Positions 16,519 through 24,807 of a DNA stretch of 64,000 nucleotides are shown here, one piece after another. Below the pieces are notes generated by a model, which had not been told where the DNA came from, searched no databases, and saw nothing but the letters and a program-made list of their open reading frames with translations. Position 1 is the stretch's first letter, and every line of letters begins with the position of its first letter. The translations under genes were made by a program, and so were the position numbers. This DNA comes from Tahibacter aquaticus (GTDB taxonomy: Bacteria > Pseudomonadota > Gammaproteobacteria > Xanthomonadales > Rhodanobacteraceae): NCBI RefSeq assembly GCF_004363655.1, contig NZ_SNZH01000014.1, forward strand, positions 146,005 through 210,004. Reading direction: 5' to 3'.

Positions 16519-19176
16519 ATGTCGTTTCTTAAGGATCTGATCGGCAAGCTCGCCGGCGAAAAAACCGCCGATTTCGAATTCCTGTTCCTGCCCTCGCAAC
16601 AGCCGCCGCTGGATCTGGCCACCGACAGCCACTACGTGCGCATTTCGCTGCGTGCCGCGCGGATTACCGATGTGCGCAAGTGGACTACCAAATACAGCCC
16701 GGTCGTGCATGCGCGCTTCAATTTCATCGAACGGCGCAAGGGCGAGCAGGAAGTGCTCAGCGTGGTCGCGCCGAACAAGGTGTTCGAAGCGCTGGACGCG
16801 GCGCATGCGGAGCGCCTGATCGTGCTCGACCAGCCCCTGCTCGGGCCGGTGCCGTATCGCGGTGGCATGGAGCTGGAAATCGGCCTGTTTTCGTTCGGTG
16901 CGGCCGACCTGGCCCAACCCTATCTGGAACTGCTCGGCGACTTGAGCAAGGCCGCCGGCGTTGCCTTCATCAGCCAGATCGAGCCATTCCTGGCGCCGTT
17001 GCGCCGCGGTGCCGAACTGCTGTTCGACCAGAACCGCTCGGTGCTGGAAATCGGCATCGCGCTGGGCCAGGCGCAGTGGCAGGCCGGCACCTACGTGGTG
17101 GCGCGCGTGCCCAAGGGCACGCTGGCGCCGGGCGCATACAGCCTGGACGCCAAGGACTACAAGCTGCTGGACAAGAACAGGCAGCCGGCACCGTTTCCCT
17201 ATTTCGTCTTCGCCGTGGAAGCACTGGAACAGCGGGCCGACTACGCGCGCATTCCCGATGTGCGCGACGGCTGGGAGTCTGTGCGCAGCGTCGCCAGCGA
17301 AGGCCGTCCACCCGGCGAAGTGCGCCAGCGCTTCAACGAGTTCCGCCGTCGCGTCTGGCTTTGCGCCGATCTGCTGGCCGCCGACAAACCGCGCATCCTG
17401 GATATTTTCAGCCGCGAGATCGCCGGTGCCGGCTACGACGTCGCCGCGCCGCTGGAGATGGCCGGGCTGGAAGGCATGCCGCGCCCGCGGCTGCGGCCAC
17501 TGCCTGGTGCGGAGCAGGTGCTGGCCGTGCTTTCGCCACCCGCAGCCGGCCTGCAGGGCGCCGCCTTCGCCGAAGGCGTGCGCGCGGCCGCCGCGCCGCG
17601 CATCTCGGTGGCCGAGCTGCAGCGCAAGATGCGCGACCCGGGCATCAGCGACGAAGAGCTGCGGCCGTATTTCACCGCGGCGCCGAACGCATCGCGGCCG
17701 TTTGCGCCGTCCATCATTCCCAACCCGGACACGGTCGATGTCGCCGCACCGGGCGACGGCCTGGAAGGCGCGATGATGATGGACTGGGCCAACTCCTGGG
17801 CCCGTTCCCGGCGCAAGCGCGAGTTCAAGCGGCGCCTCGGCCGCGGCGATTCGCGCCCGATACTCGTGTCCGAAGGCGACTCCTGGTTCCAGTTCCCCAT
17901 CATGCTCAAGGACGTGATCGACAATGTGGACGAGTGGTACAACGTCTGGAGCGTCGATTCGGCCGGCGACACCTTGCAGAACATGGTGCTGGACAATGCC
18001 GAGTACATGCAGGCGCTGCGCGAGCACAAGGGCAAGGTGCGGGCCTTCCTGTTTTCCGGCGGCGGCAACGACGTGGTCGGCGAAGACGCCCAGGGCAATT
18101 CCATCATCGGCCAGATCGTGCGGCCGTTCGAGGCCGGCCGCCCGGTGGAGTGGTACCTGGATACCGACGGTGTGCGCGAAAAGCTCGATTTCATCGAATC
18201 CTGCTACCGCCAGGTGGTCGGCAACGTGGCGCGCGAGTTTCCCAGCCTGCCTATCCTCTGTCACGGTTACGACCGGGCCATTCCCGGCGGCGCACCCGGC
18301 GACCCGCGCCATGCCATCTGGGCCAGCCAGGACGAATGGATGGGCAAGGCGATGCGCGAACAATTGCACATTGCTGACCCGGCCCTGCGCCGCGCTATCG
18401 TTTCCCTGCTGATCGACCGCTTCAACGAGCGCATCCAGCGCGTCTGCGGCGGTAACAATGCCCAGGGCGCCTTCCGCAATGCCTGGCATGTCGATGTGCG
18501 CGGCACGCTGAGCGAACTGCGTCACTGGGCCGACGAGCTGCATCCCACCGACGCGAGCTTCGTACGCGTGGCGGCGCTGTTCCGCGACGTGCTGGAGCAG
18601 GCCGGCGTAGCCGGGGTAGAAACCGAAAGCGTGGCTGGCCGGCGCGAGCCCACGGTCGTAGATCCGGGCCACGATGCCGCTGCCGACGCTGTCGCGCTCG
18701 ACGAAAACGCTCTGGAAGCCGCGGACGTCTCATCGCTCGAAGGCGTCAGCAACTGGCGCGTCGCGGCCAGCCTGCTACAGCTGCGCCAGCAGATCAACAC
18801 GCGCTTCCCGCTGCGCAGCAAGGCCAGCGACGGCACCATTGGCGATCCCAGCCACCAGACCCGCGCGTCCGATCACAACCCCTGGATACGCACCGGCAAC
18901 ACGGGCGTGGTGTCGGCCATGGACATCACCCACGACAAGGCCAACGGCTGCGACGGCGAATGGCTGGCCACGCAGCTGCGCAACAGCCGCGACAGCCGCA
19001 TCAAATACATCATCTGGAACCGGCGCATCTGCAATGCCTCGCCGATCGGCGAGGCCGCGGCCTGGGAATGGCGTGCATATACCGGCAGCAATGGGCATAC
19101 CCACCACGTGCATCTGTCGGTACAGGCCGAGCCGGCGCTGTACGATTCGGCGGCGGCCTGGGATCTGGGGGCATAG
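16519..19176 (+). CDS. Three-part protein: unknown N-terminus, SGNH hydrolase, M15/VanY-like peptidase domain
   Basis: The protein has 885 residues and no signal peptide or membrane helix. Residues 1-440 match nothing I recognise. Residues about 445-690 form an SGNH hydrolase: block I EGDSWFQFP (Ser455), block III-like GGGNDVVG (514-521), and block V DELHP (Asp672, His675). Residues about 745-885 carry a metal-peptidase pattern: ASDHNP (His786), SAMDITHD (Asp802), and HTHHVHLSV (His863, His865). This resembles M15/VanY-like DD- or LD-peptidases, though the H-to-D spacing is longer than usual. The two activities suggest attack on acylated cell wall or lipid plus peptidoglycan. Lack of a signal points to a secreted effector, phage-like or conflict role, or an intracellular enzyme; no secretion genes are nearby. 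A 1464-residue open frame on the other strand is a shadow. Confidence 0.8.
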   Translation: MSFLKDLIGKLAGEKTADFEFLFLPSQQPPLDLATDSHYVRISLRAARITDVRKWTTKYSPVVHARFNFIERRKGEQEVLSVVAPNKVFEALDAAHAERLIVLDQPLLGPVPYRGGMELEIGLFSFGAADLAQPYLELLGDLSKAAGVAFISQIEPFLAPLRRGAELLFDQNRSVLEIGIALGQAQWQAGTYVVARVPKGTLAPGAYSLDAKDYKLLDKNRQPAPFPYFVFAVEALEQRADYARIPDVRDGWESVRSVASEGRPPGEVRQRFNEFRRRVWLCADLLAADKPRILDIFSREIAGAGYDVAAPLEMAGLEGMPRPRLRPLPGAEQVLAVLSPPAAGLQGAAFAEGVRAAAAPRISVAELQRKMRDPGISDEELRPYFTAAPNASRPFAPSIIPNPDTVDVAAPGDGLEGAMMMDWANSWARSRRKREFKRRLGRGDSRPILVSEGDSWFQFPIMLKDVIDNVDEWYNVWSVDSAGDTLQNMVLDNAEYMQALREHKGKVRAFLFSGGGNDVVGEDAQGNSIIGQIVRPFEAGRPVEWYLDTDGVREKLDFIESCYRQVVGNVAREFPSLPILCHGYDRAIPGGAPGDPRHAIWASQDEWMGKAMREQLHIADPALRRAIVSLLIDRFNERIQRVCGGNNAQGAFRNAWHVDVRGTLSELRHWADELHPTDASFVRVAALFRDVLEQAGVAGVETESVAGRREPTVVDPGHDAAADAVALDENALEAADVSSLEGVSNWRVAASLLQLRQQINTRFPLRSKASDGTIGDPSHQTRASDHNPWIRTGNTGVVSAMDITHDKANGCDGEWLATQLRNSRDSRIKYIIWNRRICNASPIGEAAAWEWRAYTGSNGHTHHVHLSVQAEPALYDSAAAWDLGA

Positions 19177-19202
19177 ACCAGGGCGCAAGCCGCGCGGCCG
19201 GT

Positions 19203-19691
19203 TCAGCCACGCGGCTTGCGCGTTGAATTTCTGGCGCTGGTTTCACTGGGGCCTGCGGATTTTGCTTTGGCCGCCTTGGCCCTGGGCGTGGCAGCTGCCT
19301 TGGCGGCTTTGCCAGCGGACGCCGGTTTCTTCGCTGCTTTCGGCCTGGCCGACGGTTTCGCATTCGCCTTGCGCAGCGCGGCGGCAAACGCGCGCCGCGC
19401 CCAGGGCGTCATGGCTTCGGTGGAATCCATCGCCTCGTCGGGTACCGTCCAGTAACTCATCTGCACCGTCTTGTCCTTGCCCTCGTACGTCCAGGCTTCG
19501 CAGCCGGCGGCAGCGAAGGCGGCGCGTGTTTCGGCGTCGACTTTCAGGAACAGGCGCTGCTCGAAGGCGAGCGCGAACATCAGGCCGTCGTAGTAGATGC
19601 CATGGCCGCCGAACATGCGCCGCAGGCTGACCTTGCCCAGGCCCGACAGCAGTTCCTGCAGATAGTCGATGAAGCTGTTGTCGCTGGACAT
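19203..19691 (-). CDS. TfoX N-terminal domain protein with basic tail
   Basis: The protein has 162 residues. The first 105 match the TfoX N-terminal domain, with LRRMFGGHGIYYDGLMFALA and YEGKDKTVQMSYWTVP. The C-terminal ~50 residues are a Lys/Ala/Pro-rich tail like histone H1 (PKAAKKPASAGKAAKAAATP). TfoX proteins regulate competence in Haemophilus and Vibrio, but stand-alone N-domain proteins are common and their role is unclear. The tail suggests nucleic-acid binding. The start at 19691 begins the domain; upstream codons are not supported. It lies convergent with the SGNH-M15 gene. Confidence 0.85.
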   Translation of the reverse strand: MSSDNSFIDYLQELLSGLGKVSLRRMFGGHGIYYDGLMFALAFEQRLFLKVDAETRAAFAAAGCEAWTYEGKDKTVQMSYWTVPDEAMDSTEAMTPWARRAFAAALRKANAKPSARPKAAKKPASAGKAAKAAATPRAKAAKAKSAGPSETSARNSTRKPRG

Positions 19692-19750
19692 GAGGGCCTG
19701 TTTTCCGGTGGGCTTCGCAGTGCCGTAAAGCCTAACCTGCCGCGGCGGCC

Positions 19751-20656
19751 TCATCGCATCAGATAGGGCGCGATCGTTTCGGCCAGCCAGTTCATGAAAA
19801 CCTGTACGCGCCTGGGCAGGTGGCGGCGGTGGGCGTAGAGGATGGAAACCGGCATCGGCTCGGCGCGCCATTGCGGCAATACTTCCACCAGTTCACCTTT
19901 TGCCAATAGCGTTCGCATGCCGACATCGGGCGCCTGGATCAGGCCCAGCCCGGCCAGGCAGGCGGCACGATAGGCTTCGGAATTGTTGACCACGAGCGAG
20001 ACCGGCATGTCCAGGGTATGCACCTGGCCCTGGGCATCGACGTATTCGAAGGGTTCCGGCCGTGCGCCGAGCACGTTGGCATAGCCGATGAGTTGGTGCC
20101 GGGCAAGGTCTTCCAGCCGCTGCGGCCGGCCGTGGGTTTCCAGGTAGGCGCGGCTGGCCACGCTGACGATGCGGAAGCGCCCCAGTGGCCTTGCCACCAG
20201 GCTGGAATCGGCCAGCGTGCCCACGCGCACGACACAGTCGAAGCCTTCGCGTACCAGATCGACGCGGCGATCGGTGCTGCTCAGTTCCACGCTGAGCCCC
20301 GGGTGCGTGGCGAGGAAACCGGGCAGTCGCGGCATCACGATGCTGCTGGCCAGACCGATGGACATGTCGACACGCAGGCGGCCGGTATACGCCGACTCGC
20401 CGAGCTGGAACATGCTCTGCAGCTCGTCCACGTCGGCGAGCAGATCCTGCGCGCGTTCGTAATACGCCTGGCCGTCCTGGGTCAGCTGCACGCGCCGTGT
20501 CGTGCGCTGCAGCAGGCGCGTACCCAGCCGCGCTTCCAGCTGCTGTACCGCGGTGGAGACCGAGGCCTTGGGTAGACCGAGCCGGTCGGCGGCCTGGGTA
20601 AAGCTCGATAGTTCGGCTACGCGCAGGAAGATCTGGACCGCGTCGAACAGGTTCAT
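19751..20656 (-). CDS. LysR-family transcriptional regulator
   Basis: The protein has 301 residues. The N-terminal winged helix is typical: FLRVAELSSFTQAADRLGLP, then KASVSTAVQQLEARLGTRLL and QRTTRRVQLT. A periplasmic-binding-protein-like effector domain follows. It is divergent from a short-chain dehydrogenase, with a T-N11-A dyad in between, which is the standard layout for LysR control of the neighbour. An inducer cannot be named. Confidence 0.92.
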   Translation of the reverse strand: MNLFDAVQIFLRVAELSSFTQAADRLGLPKASVSTAVQQLEARLGTRLLQRTTRRVQLTQDGQAYYERAQDLLADVDELQSMFQLGESAYTGRLRVDMSIGLASSIVMPRLPGFLATHPGLSVELSSTDRRVDLVREGFDCVVRVGTLADSSLVARPLGRFRIVSVASRAYLETHGRPQRLEDLARHQLIGYANVLGARPEPFEYVDAQGQVHTLDMPVSLVVNNSEAYRAACLAGLGLIQAPDVGMRTLLAKGELVEVLPQWRAEPMPVSILYAHRRHLPRRVQVFMNWLAETIAPYLMR

Positions 20657-20695
20657 GCGGCAGGCCATTTATTCGGATCTGGCGAACAGTCTAAA

Positions 20696-20716
20696 CGGAT
20701 AGTCCGCATTTATCCG
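20696..20716. promoter_or_regulatory. LysR-type T-N11-A dyad
   Basis: CGGATA-N9-TATCCG, a perfect 6-bp inverted repeat satisfying T-N11-A, lies between the divergent LysR and SDR starts. Flanking GGATC/GATCC half-sites are also seen. Confidence 0.6.
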
Positions 20717-20785
20717 CCACGATCCGGCAATGACAATGGCGCCACGACACCGCCCGGTGTCGCTTTTCCCCGATCGGAGCAGACC

Positions 20786-21544
20786 ATGACACGCAAGATT
20801 GCACTGATTACCGGCGGCAGCCGCGGCCTGGGCCGCAGTGCTGCGCTCAAGCTCGCCGCCCAGGGCGTCGACCTCGTATTGACCTATCGCCAGCGCGCCG
20901 ACGAAGCAGCCAGCGCCGTGGCCGAGGTCGAAGCCCTGGGCGGCAAGGCCGTTGCGCTGGCGCTGGACGTCGGCGCGGTCGGCACGTTCGCTGCCTTCGC
21001 CACGGCGCTGCACACGCAATTGCAGACGCATTGGCAGCGCGACAGTTTCGACTTCCTCGTCAACAACGCCGGCGTGGGCGCGCATGCGACCATTGCCGAC
21101 ACCACTGAAGCGCAGTTCGACGAACTCATGAACGTGCATTTCAAAGGGGTGTTCTTCCTCACCCAGAGCCTGCTGCCGCTGCTCGCCGATGGCGGCCGCA
21201 TCGTGAATATTTCCAGCGGCCTTGCGCGCTTTGCCTTGCCGGGCTATGCCGCCTACGCGGCGATGAAGGGTGCCATCGAAGTGCTGACGCGCTACCTCGC
21301 CAAGGAACTTGGCCCGCGCGGCATCGCCGTGAACACCCTGGCGCCTGGCGCAATCGAGACCGATTTCGGCGGCGGTGCCGTGCGCGACAACAGCGCCCTG
21401 AACGCGTTCGTCGCTGCACAGACCGCGCTGGGCCGCGCCGGCCGGCCCGACGATATCGGCGGCGCGATTGCCCTGCTGCTGGCGCCGGACAGCGGCTGGA
21501 TCAATGCGCAGCGCATCGAAGCCTCGGGCGGCATGTTTCTCTGA
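20786..21544 (+). CDS. Short-chain dehydrogenase/reductase
   Basis: The protein has 252 residues. The classical SDR features are all present: TGGSRGLG cofactor loop (9-16), NNAG (93-96), catalytic Ser143/144 region, and YAAMK (Tyr157, Lys161). Thr9-Gly and the following Arg13, with TYRQR after strand 2, favour NADP(H). Closest in style to 3-oxoacyl-ACP-reductase-like SDRs of LysR-SDR pairs; substrate unknown. Probably activated by the divergent LysR protein. Confidence 0.92.
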   Translation: MTRKIALITGGSRGLGRSAALKLAAQGVDLVLTYRQRADEAASAVAEVEALGGKAVALALDVGAVGTFAAFATALHTQLQTHWQRDSFDFLVNNAGVGAHATIADTTEAQFDELMNVHFKGVFFLTQSLLPLLADGGRIVNISSGLARFALPGYAAYAAMKGAIEVLTRYLAKELGPRGIAVNTLAPGAIETDFGGGAVRDNSALNAFVAAQTALGRAGRPDDIGGAIALLLAPDSGWINAQRIEASGGMFL

Positions 21545-21575
21545 CGCGCGAGACGGCGGACCTGCGCGGCCGATT

Positions 21576-21630
21576 GCCTGCAACGGATAAATCGGACGAG
21601 CGATTGGCTTCCGATCTGTCCGTTGCAGGC
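21576..21630. terminator. Long two-part hairpin between convergent genes
   Basis: GCCTGCAACGGA (21576-21587) pairs perfectly with TCCGTTGCAGGC (21619-21630). After a 3x3 internal loop, ATCGGA (21591-21596) pairs with TCCGAT (21610-21615). It sits between the SDR and GNAT stops and probably ends both transcripts, though there is no T-run. Confidence 0.65.
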
Positions 21631-21632
21631 CA

Positions 21633-22160
21633 CTACAGCGGTTTGTGGAAATAGGTCGTCGCGCAGAATGTGCCGTCGGGCATCAGTGCATAGTTCGGAA
21701 TGCTGCCGACACGCTGCCAGCCCGCGCGCTGGTACAGCCGTTCTGCATCGCCTCCGCTGACAGTGTCGAGTACCAGTACGCTTTTTCCCGCGGCGCGCGC
21801 CAGCTGTTCGATTTCCGCCATCAGCCGCTGCGCTACACCGCGGCGGCGCGCGCTGCGATGCACCAGCATCTTGGCCACGTCGGCGCGGTGCGGCTGGTTG
21901 TCGGGCAGGGCGACGACCAATTGCACGGTGCCGACGATGCGTCCGTCGCCATGCCGGGCCACCAGCAACAGGCGTTCGCCGCGCGCGACGGCGTCGGCGA
22001 CGGCGTGCCAGAACGCCACAGCGCGCTGCCGCGGCAACGGCAGCAGGAAACCGACCGAGGCGCCGCCTTCGACGCAGTCGGCCAGCAGGTCGGCCAGCGC
22101 CTCGACCGATTGCCTGGCCTGTTCGCCGCTGAGGCGGCAGATGCCGATGTCTTCGTTCAT
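21633..22160 (-). CDS. GNAT-family N-acetyltransferase
   Basis: The protein has 175 residues. The acetyl-CoA binding motif A is visible as VAKMLVHRSARRRGVAQRLM (R/Q-x-x-G-x-A form), followed by LVLDTVSGGDAERLYQRAGW. Cytoplasmic acyl transfer to an amine is expected; the substrate is unknown. The start codon at 22160 overlaps the upstream phosphatase stop (ATGA), which indicates translational coupling and fixes the start. Confidence 0.9.
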   Translation of the reverse strand: MNEDIGICRLSGEQARQSVEALADLLADCVEGGASVGFLLPLPRQRAVAFWHAVADAVARGERLLLVARHGDGRIVGTVQLVVALPDNQPHRADVAKMLVHRSARRRGVAQRLMAEIEQLARAAGKSVLVLDTVSGGDAERLYQRAGWQRVGSIPNYALMPDGTFCATTYFHKPL

Positions 22161-22507
22161 ACGAGTTCGCTTCGCCGCGGCCCCGGCAGCAAGTGGGTGA
22201 CCTTTTGCCGCAGCAGCTGTACCAGCACCGGATCCATGTAGTCGTACTCGTCGGGAATATCCAGGCAGACGACGCGCTTGCCGTTCAGGTGCGCGCGGAA
22301 TTTCTTCGCCAGCTTGTTGCGATGGGATTTCTCCATCACGAAGATCAGCTCGGCCCAGTGCAGCAACTCCGGCGACAGCGGCACCTCGGCCTCGGCGTTC
22401 AGTCCGGCCGACTGCACCTCGATGCCCGGCCAGTCGGAAAACACCTGCTCGGCAGTGGGACTGCGCAGGCGGTTCTGGCTGCACAGAAACAGCACGTTCT
22501 TGCTCAC
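22157..22507 (-). CDS. Small low-molecular-weight-type protein tyrosine phosphatase
   Basis: The protein has 116 residues. The P-loop LFLCSQNRLRSPTAE near the N-terminus has the CX5R form. The later IPDEYDYMDPVLVQLL supplies the acidic region. This matches the short 'predicted protein tyrosine phosphatase' group related to LMW-PTP (about 110 residues). GTG at 22507 with AGGT upstream starts right before the first strand; the longer open frame has no homologous residues. It is the first gene of a two-gene unit with the GNAT enzyme. Confidence 0.82.
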   Translation of the reverse strand: MSKNVLFLCSQNRLRSPTAEQVFSDWPGIEVQSAGLNAEAEVPLSPELLHWAELIFVMEKSHRNKLAKKFRAHLNGKRVVCLDIPDEYDYMDPVLVQLLRQKVTHLLPGPRRSELV

Positions 22508-22830
22508 GGCAGCTACCTGCTCGACGACGCCAGGGGGCGTGGCTTGCGACCCTATGTCAGCCCGCTCCAGACATGCAAGCGCGCCTCGGCCGGTGACCGG
22601 CACTGCGCCGGCACCATCGCTGGCGGCAGCGTGGGCAGGCAATGGCGAAGTGTTTGTGTAGGCATGGCCAAGCCGGGTCCGGGGCCTGCCCGCGCCGGCC
22701 CCGGGCAAGCTGTGTCGATCACACCGCGCCGATGAAGCGATGCCGCAGATTGAAAGAAGTGCATTGTTAATAAAACGGTATTGATCACGTTGTCTGCCAG
22801 ATCTCGAGAGTCTCTGTCAGGCGCCGCAAA

Positions 22831-22893
22831 AGCGCACGACGAACGATCTCTGGCCGGCGCATCCGCGCTGGCCGACTGTGAGGAGAAAGGCAA
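22831..22893 (+). pseudogene. 3' remnant of a second copy of the 23552 gene
   Basis: These 63 bases align by eye with 24410-24472, the last 20 codons of the membrane protein gene at 23552-24475, at roughly 85% identity with one inserted and one deleted base. The frame is broken. It shows that copy 1 of the small secreted gene was once preceded by the same upstream gene. Confidence 0.6.
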
Positions 22894-23213
22894 TGAAGGC
22901 TCTGTTGGTTTTTGGTCTGGTGGCGGCATCCCTGGTCAGCACGCAAGCATCGGCGGTCGAGCACTACGCGCGCTGCCAGTCCTGTACAGGCGGCCCCAAT
23001 ACCGGCGCATCGTGGTATGCCGCCGCGGTGGCGCTGGCCCAGGCCAGCAATGCCCAGGAAGATGACTATCTCGTGGTCTGCAAGCAGTCGAATCCGACCT
23101 ACTCGGTGCTGGGCATCTACCTCGTCGTGCATGATCCGGTCGCCAATTCCAGCCATATCTCGTGGCACAGCTCGATTGGCTACGACGCGGGCTGCGACGA
23201 TTTCAACGTCTGA
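22893..23213 (+). CDS. Small Cys-containing secreted protein (intact copy)
   Basis: The protein has 106 residues with a signal peptide ending at about TQASA. The mature part begins with a CQSCTGG motif (Cys28, Cys31), and has two more cysteines (VVCK and AGCDDF). The ribosome site GAGGAGAAAGGCA is identical to that of the broken paralogue at 24472. No family was recognised. The cysteines suggest disulphides or a redox/metal site. A hairpin follows at 23231. Confidence 0.7.
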   Translation: MKALLVFGLVAASLVSTQASAVEHYARCQSCTGGPNTGASWYAAAVALAQASNAQEDDYLVVCKQSNPTYSVLGIYLVVHDPVANSSHISWHSSIGYDAGCDDFNV

Positions 23214-23230
23214 TCCGGCACGGCAGCGGC

Positions 23231-23258
23231 GGCCCTCTCGCCTTTTCGGCAGGGGGCC
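23231..23258 (+). terminator. Hairpin after the intact small secreted gene
   Basis: GGCCCTCT pairs with AGGGGGCC (one G-T pair) around a 12-nt loop. The same GGCCCTCT stem follows the broken paralogue at 24808, so the terminator was duplicated with the gene. Confidence 0.6.
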
Positions 23259-23551
23259 GTTCTGCTCTCTGCTGCAGATGCCAGCGGTGTCGCCGTTGCA
23301 GCAAGCAATCGCCGCTGCCGGCGCTGCGGCGGCCGTCAATCGGGCAGATCGGAACTCGGTCACGAAAACGAGTGATCACATCCGCTGCCGAATTGCGAGA
23401 GTAGCTGTCGCAGCGTGGCAAACGTGCGCGGCTCTTCTGCCGCAATGCAGCATTTTTCGACCGATGCACAGACTGTAAAGATTCACAGGTACAGATGACG
23501 GCGATGCGGCTCCGGTTGCTGCGCCGACGTATACGAACGGAGAGCCTCACG
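23259..23551. other. Intergenic region
   Basis: About 290 bases with no supported gene. The end is AT-richer (23440-23490) and may hold the promoter of the 23552 gene. Confidence 0.4.
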
Positions 23552-24475
23552 ATGGTATTTTCGTCGCATCGACTGCGTCGTTACGGGATTGCCGTGCTGC
23601 TGAGCGGCGCCGTGCTGCTGCTCTATCTGGCGTGGCCGCGCCTGCAACCGGCCAGTAACGACAAGGCAGGGCGCACAGGCAGCACTGCCGATGTTGCCGG
23701 GGCAAATGCCGATACCGCCGACGCGACGGCAGTGCGCGCCACCATGCCATCTGTGCGCGCTGGCGCGCCCGCGCTGTTCGAACAGGTACTGGCCGAGTTC
23801 GCCGCCAACGAACTGTCGGCGGCGCCGCTCGGTGCGCGTCACTTCGATGCGTTGCTGCAGGCGGCCAAAAACGGCGATACGTGCGCGGCGCGGCTGCTGC
23901 ATGCGGGCCTGAGCCGCTGCCGTCTGCGCCCATCGCAGGAAGAATATGCCCGGCTGCGCGACAGCATTCCGGAGCAGGGCAAAAGCCTGATGAATCGCCG
24001 TGCGATGGACGAACTGATGCGCGACTGCGGCGGCTACAGCGATCGCCAGCTCGCCTCGGACTGGGAAGTCGTGCGCGTTGGTGCCGAATTCGGCGATAAC
24101 GAATTGCGCGTTGCCTATGCGCTGCTCGATCCGGGCAGCGAGCGCAGCCTCGAGGCGCGCCTGCAGAACCGGCGCGGCGAACAGCGCCAGCGCGCACTGG
24201 GCTTCCTGCAGCAGGCCGCTGCGCAAGGCTATGCCGACGCCTATCTCGCGCTCGGCGATGCCTATGCACGCGGCCTGGGTACTGCGGCAGACCCGCTGCG
24301 TGCGGCGGCCTACAAACTGGCCTGGCTGCAACAGCTACAGGCCAACGGCGCGACGGCGACGGAAATCGTCAGTTTCCGCGCCAGCGTCGAGCGCGAATTC
24401 GCGCAGCAGAGCGACAACGAACGGTTTCAGGCCAGCGCATTCGCGCAGGCCATACTGCGAGGAGAAAGGCAATGA
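23552..24475 (+). CDS. Membrane-anchored protein with Sel1/TPR-like C-terminus
   Basis: The protein has 307 residues. One N-terminal transmembrane helix (YGIAVLLSGAVLLLYLAWP) is followed by an Ala/Thr-rich linker and a helical domain. The end resembles Sel1 repeats: ALGFLQQAAAQGYADAYLALGDAYARGLG then ADPLRAAAYKLAWLQ. Two cysteines flank the central domain. Sel1/TPR modules mediate protein contacts. ATG 23552 follows GGAG. The stop overlaps the start of the broken small gene (ATGA), so the two formed one operon. A 3' remnant of the same gene precedes the intact small gene at 22893. Confidence 0.75.
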   Translation: MVFSSHRLRRYGIAVLLSGAVLLLYLAWPRLQPASNDKAGRTGSTADVAGANADTADATAVRATMPSVRAGAPALFEQVLAEFAANELSAAPLGARHFDALLQAAKNGDTCAARLLHAGLSRCRLRPSQEEYARLRDSIPEQGKSLMNRRAMDELMRDCGGYSDRQLASDWEVVRVGAEFGDNELRVAYALLDPGSERSLEARLQNRRGEQRQRALGFLQQAAAQGYADAYLALGDAYARGLGTAADPLRAAAYKLAWLQQLQANGATATEIVSFRASVEREFAQQSDNERFQASAFAQAILRGERQ

Positions 24476-24794
24476 AGGCGTTGCTTCTGTTCGGTTTGAT
24501 CGGCGGCGCCCTGGTCAGCGCGCAGGCATCGGCGGCAATTTATGTGGATCGCTGACAGACCTGTACCGGCGGTGCCAGCAGCGGTGCCTCCTGGTTAGCC
24601 AAGGCGGTCGCAGTGGCACAGGCGAACAATGCGCAGGAAGACGACCTGGTCTGGCTGTGCAAAGACTTGAATGGTGGTTCGACTGCCGTCGCCGGATACA
24701 TCGTCACTCGCGATCCGTCGTCAATTCGGGCGATATTGCCTGGACCTTTACTCAGGGCTATGTCGATGTGGATTGCGACGGGCTGGGCTACTGA
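24472..24794 (+). pseudogene. Decayed paralogue of the 22893 small secreted protein
   Basis: The start overlaps the upstream stop (ATGA) and the signal peptide is intact (MKALLLFGLIGGALVSAQASA). Codon 28 is TGA (24553-24555), exactly where the paralogue has Cys28 in CQSCTGG; the following QTCTGG is conserved. A second lesion, loss of one G after 24717 (CCGG to CCG), shifts the frame. After that, the sense continues in the next frame as NSGDIAWTFTQGYVDVDCDG to the stop at 24794. Two independent lesions make this a pseudogene rather than a selenoprotein. Confidence 0.75.
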
Positions 24795-24807
24795 CCGACA
24801 GACTCGC

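Noticed and set aside
14278..18672. A 1464-residue open frame on the minus strand
   Set aside because: It lies opposite the anti-sigma, lipocalin and SGNH-M15 genes, has no domain signatures, and is explained by GC-biased third positions of the plus-strand genes.
24472..24794. Selenoprotein reading of the small secreted paralogue
   Set aside because: A second independent frameshift downstream (loss of G after 24717) shows decay; no SECIS hairpin was evident by eye.
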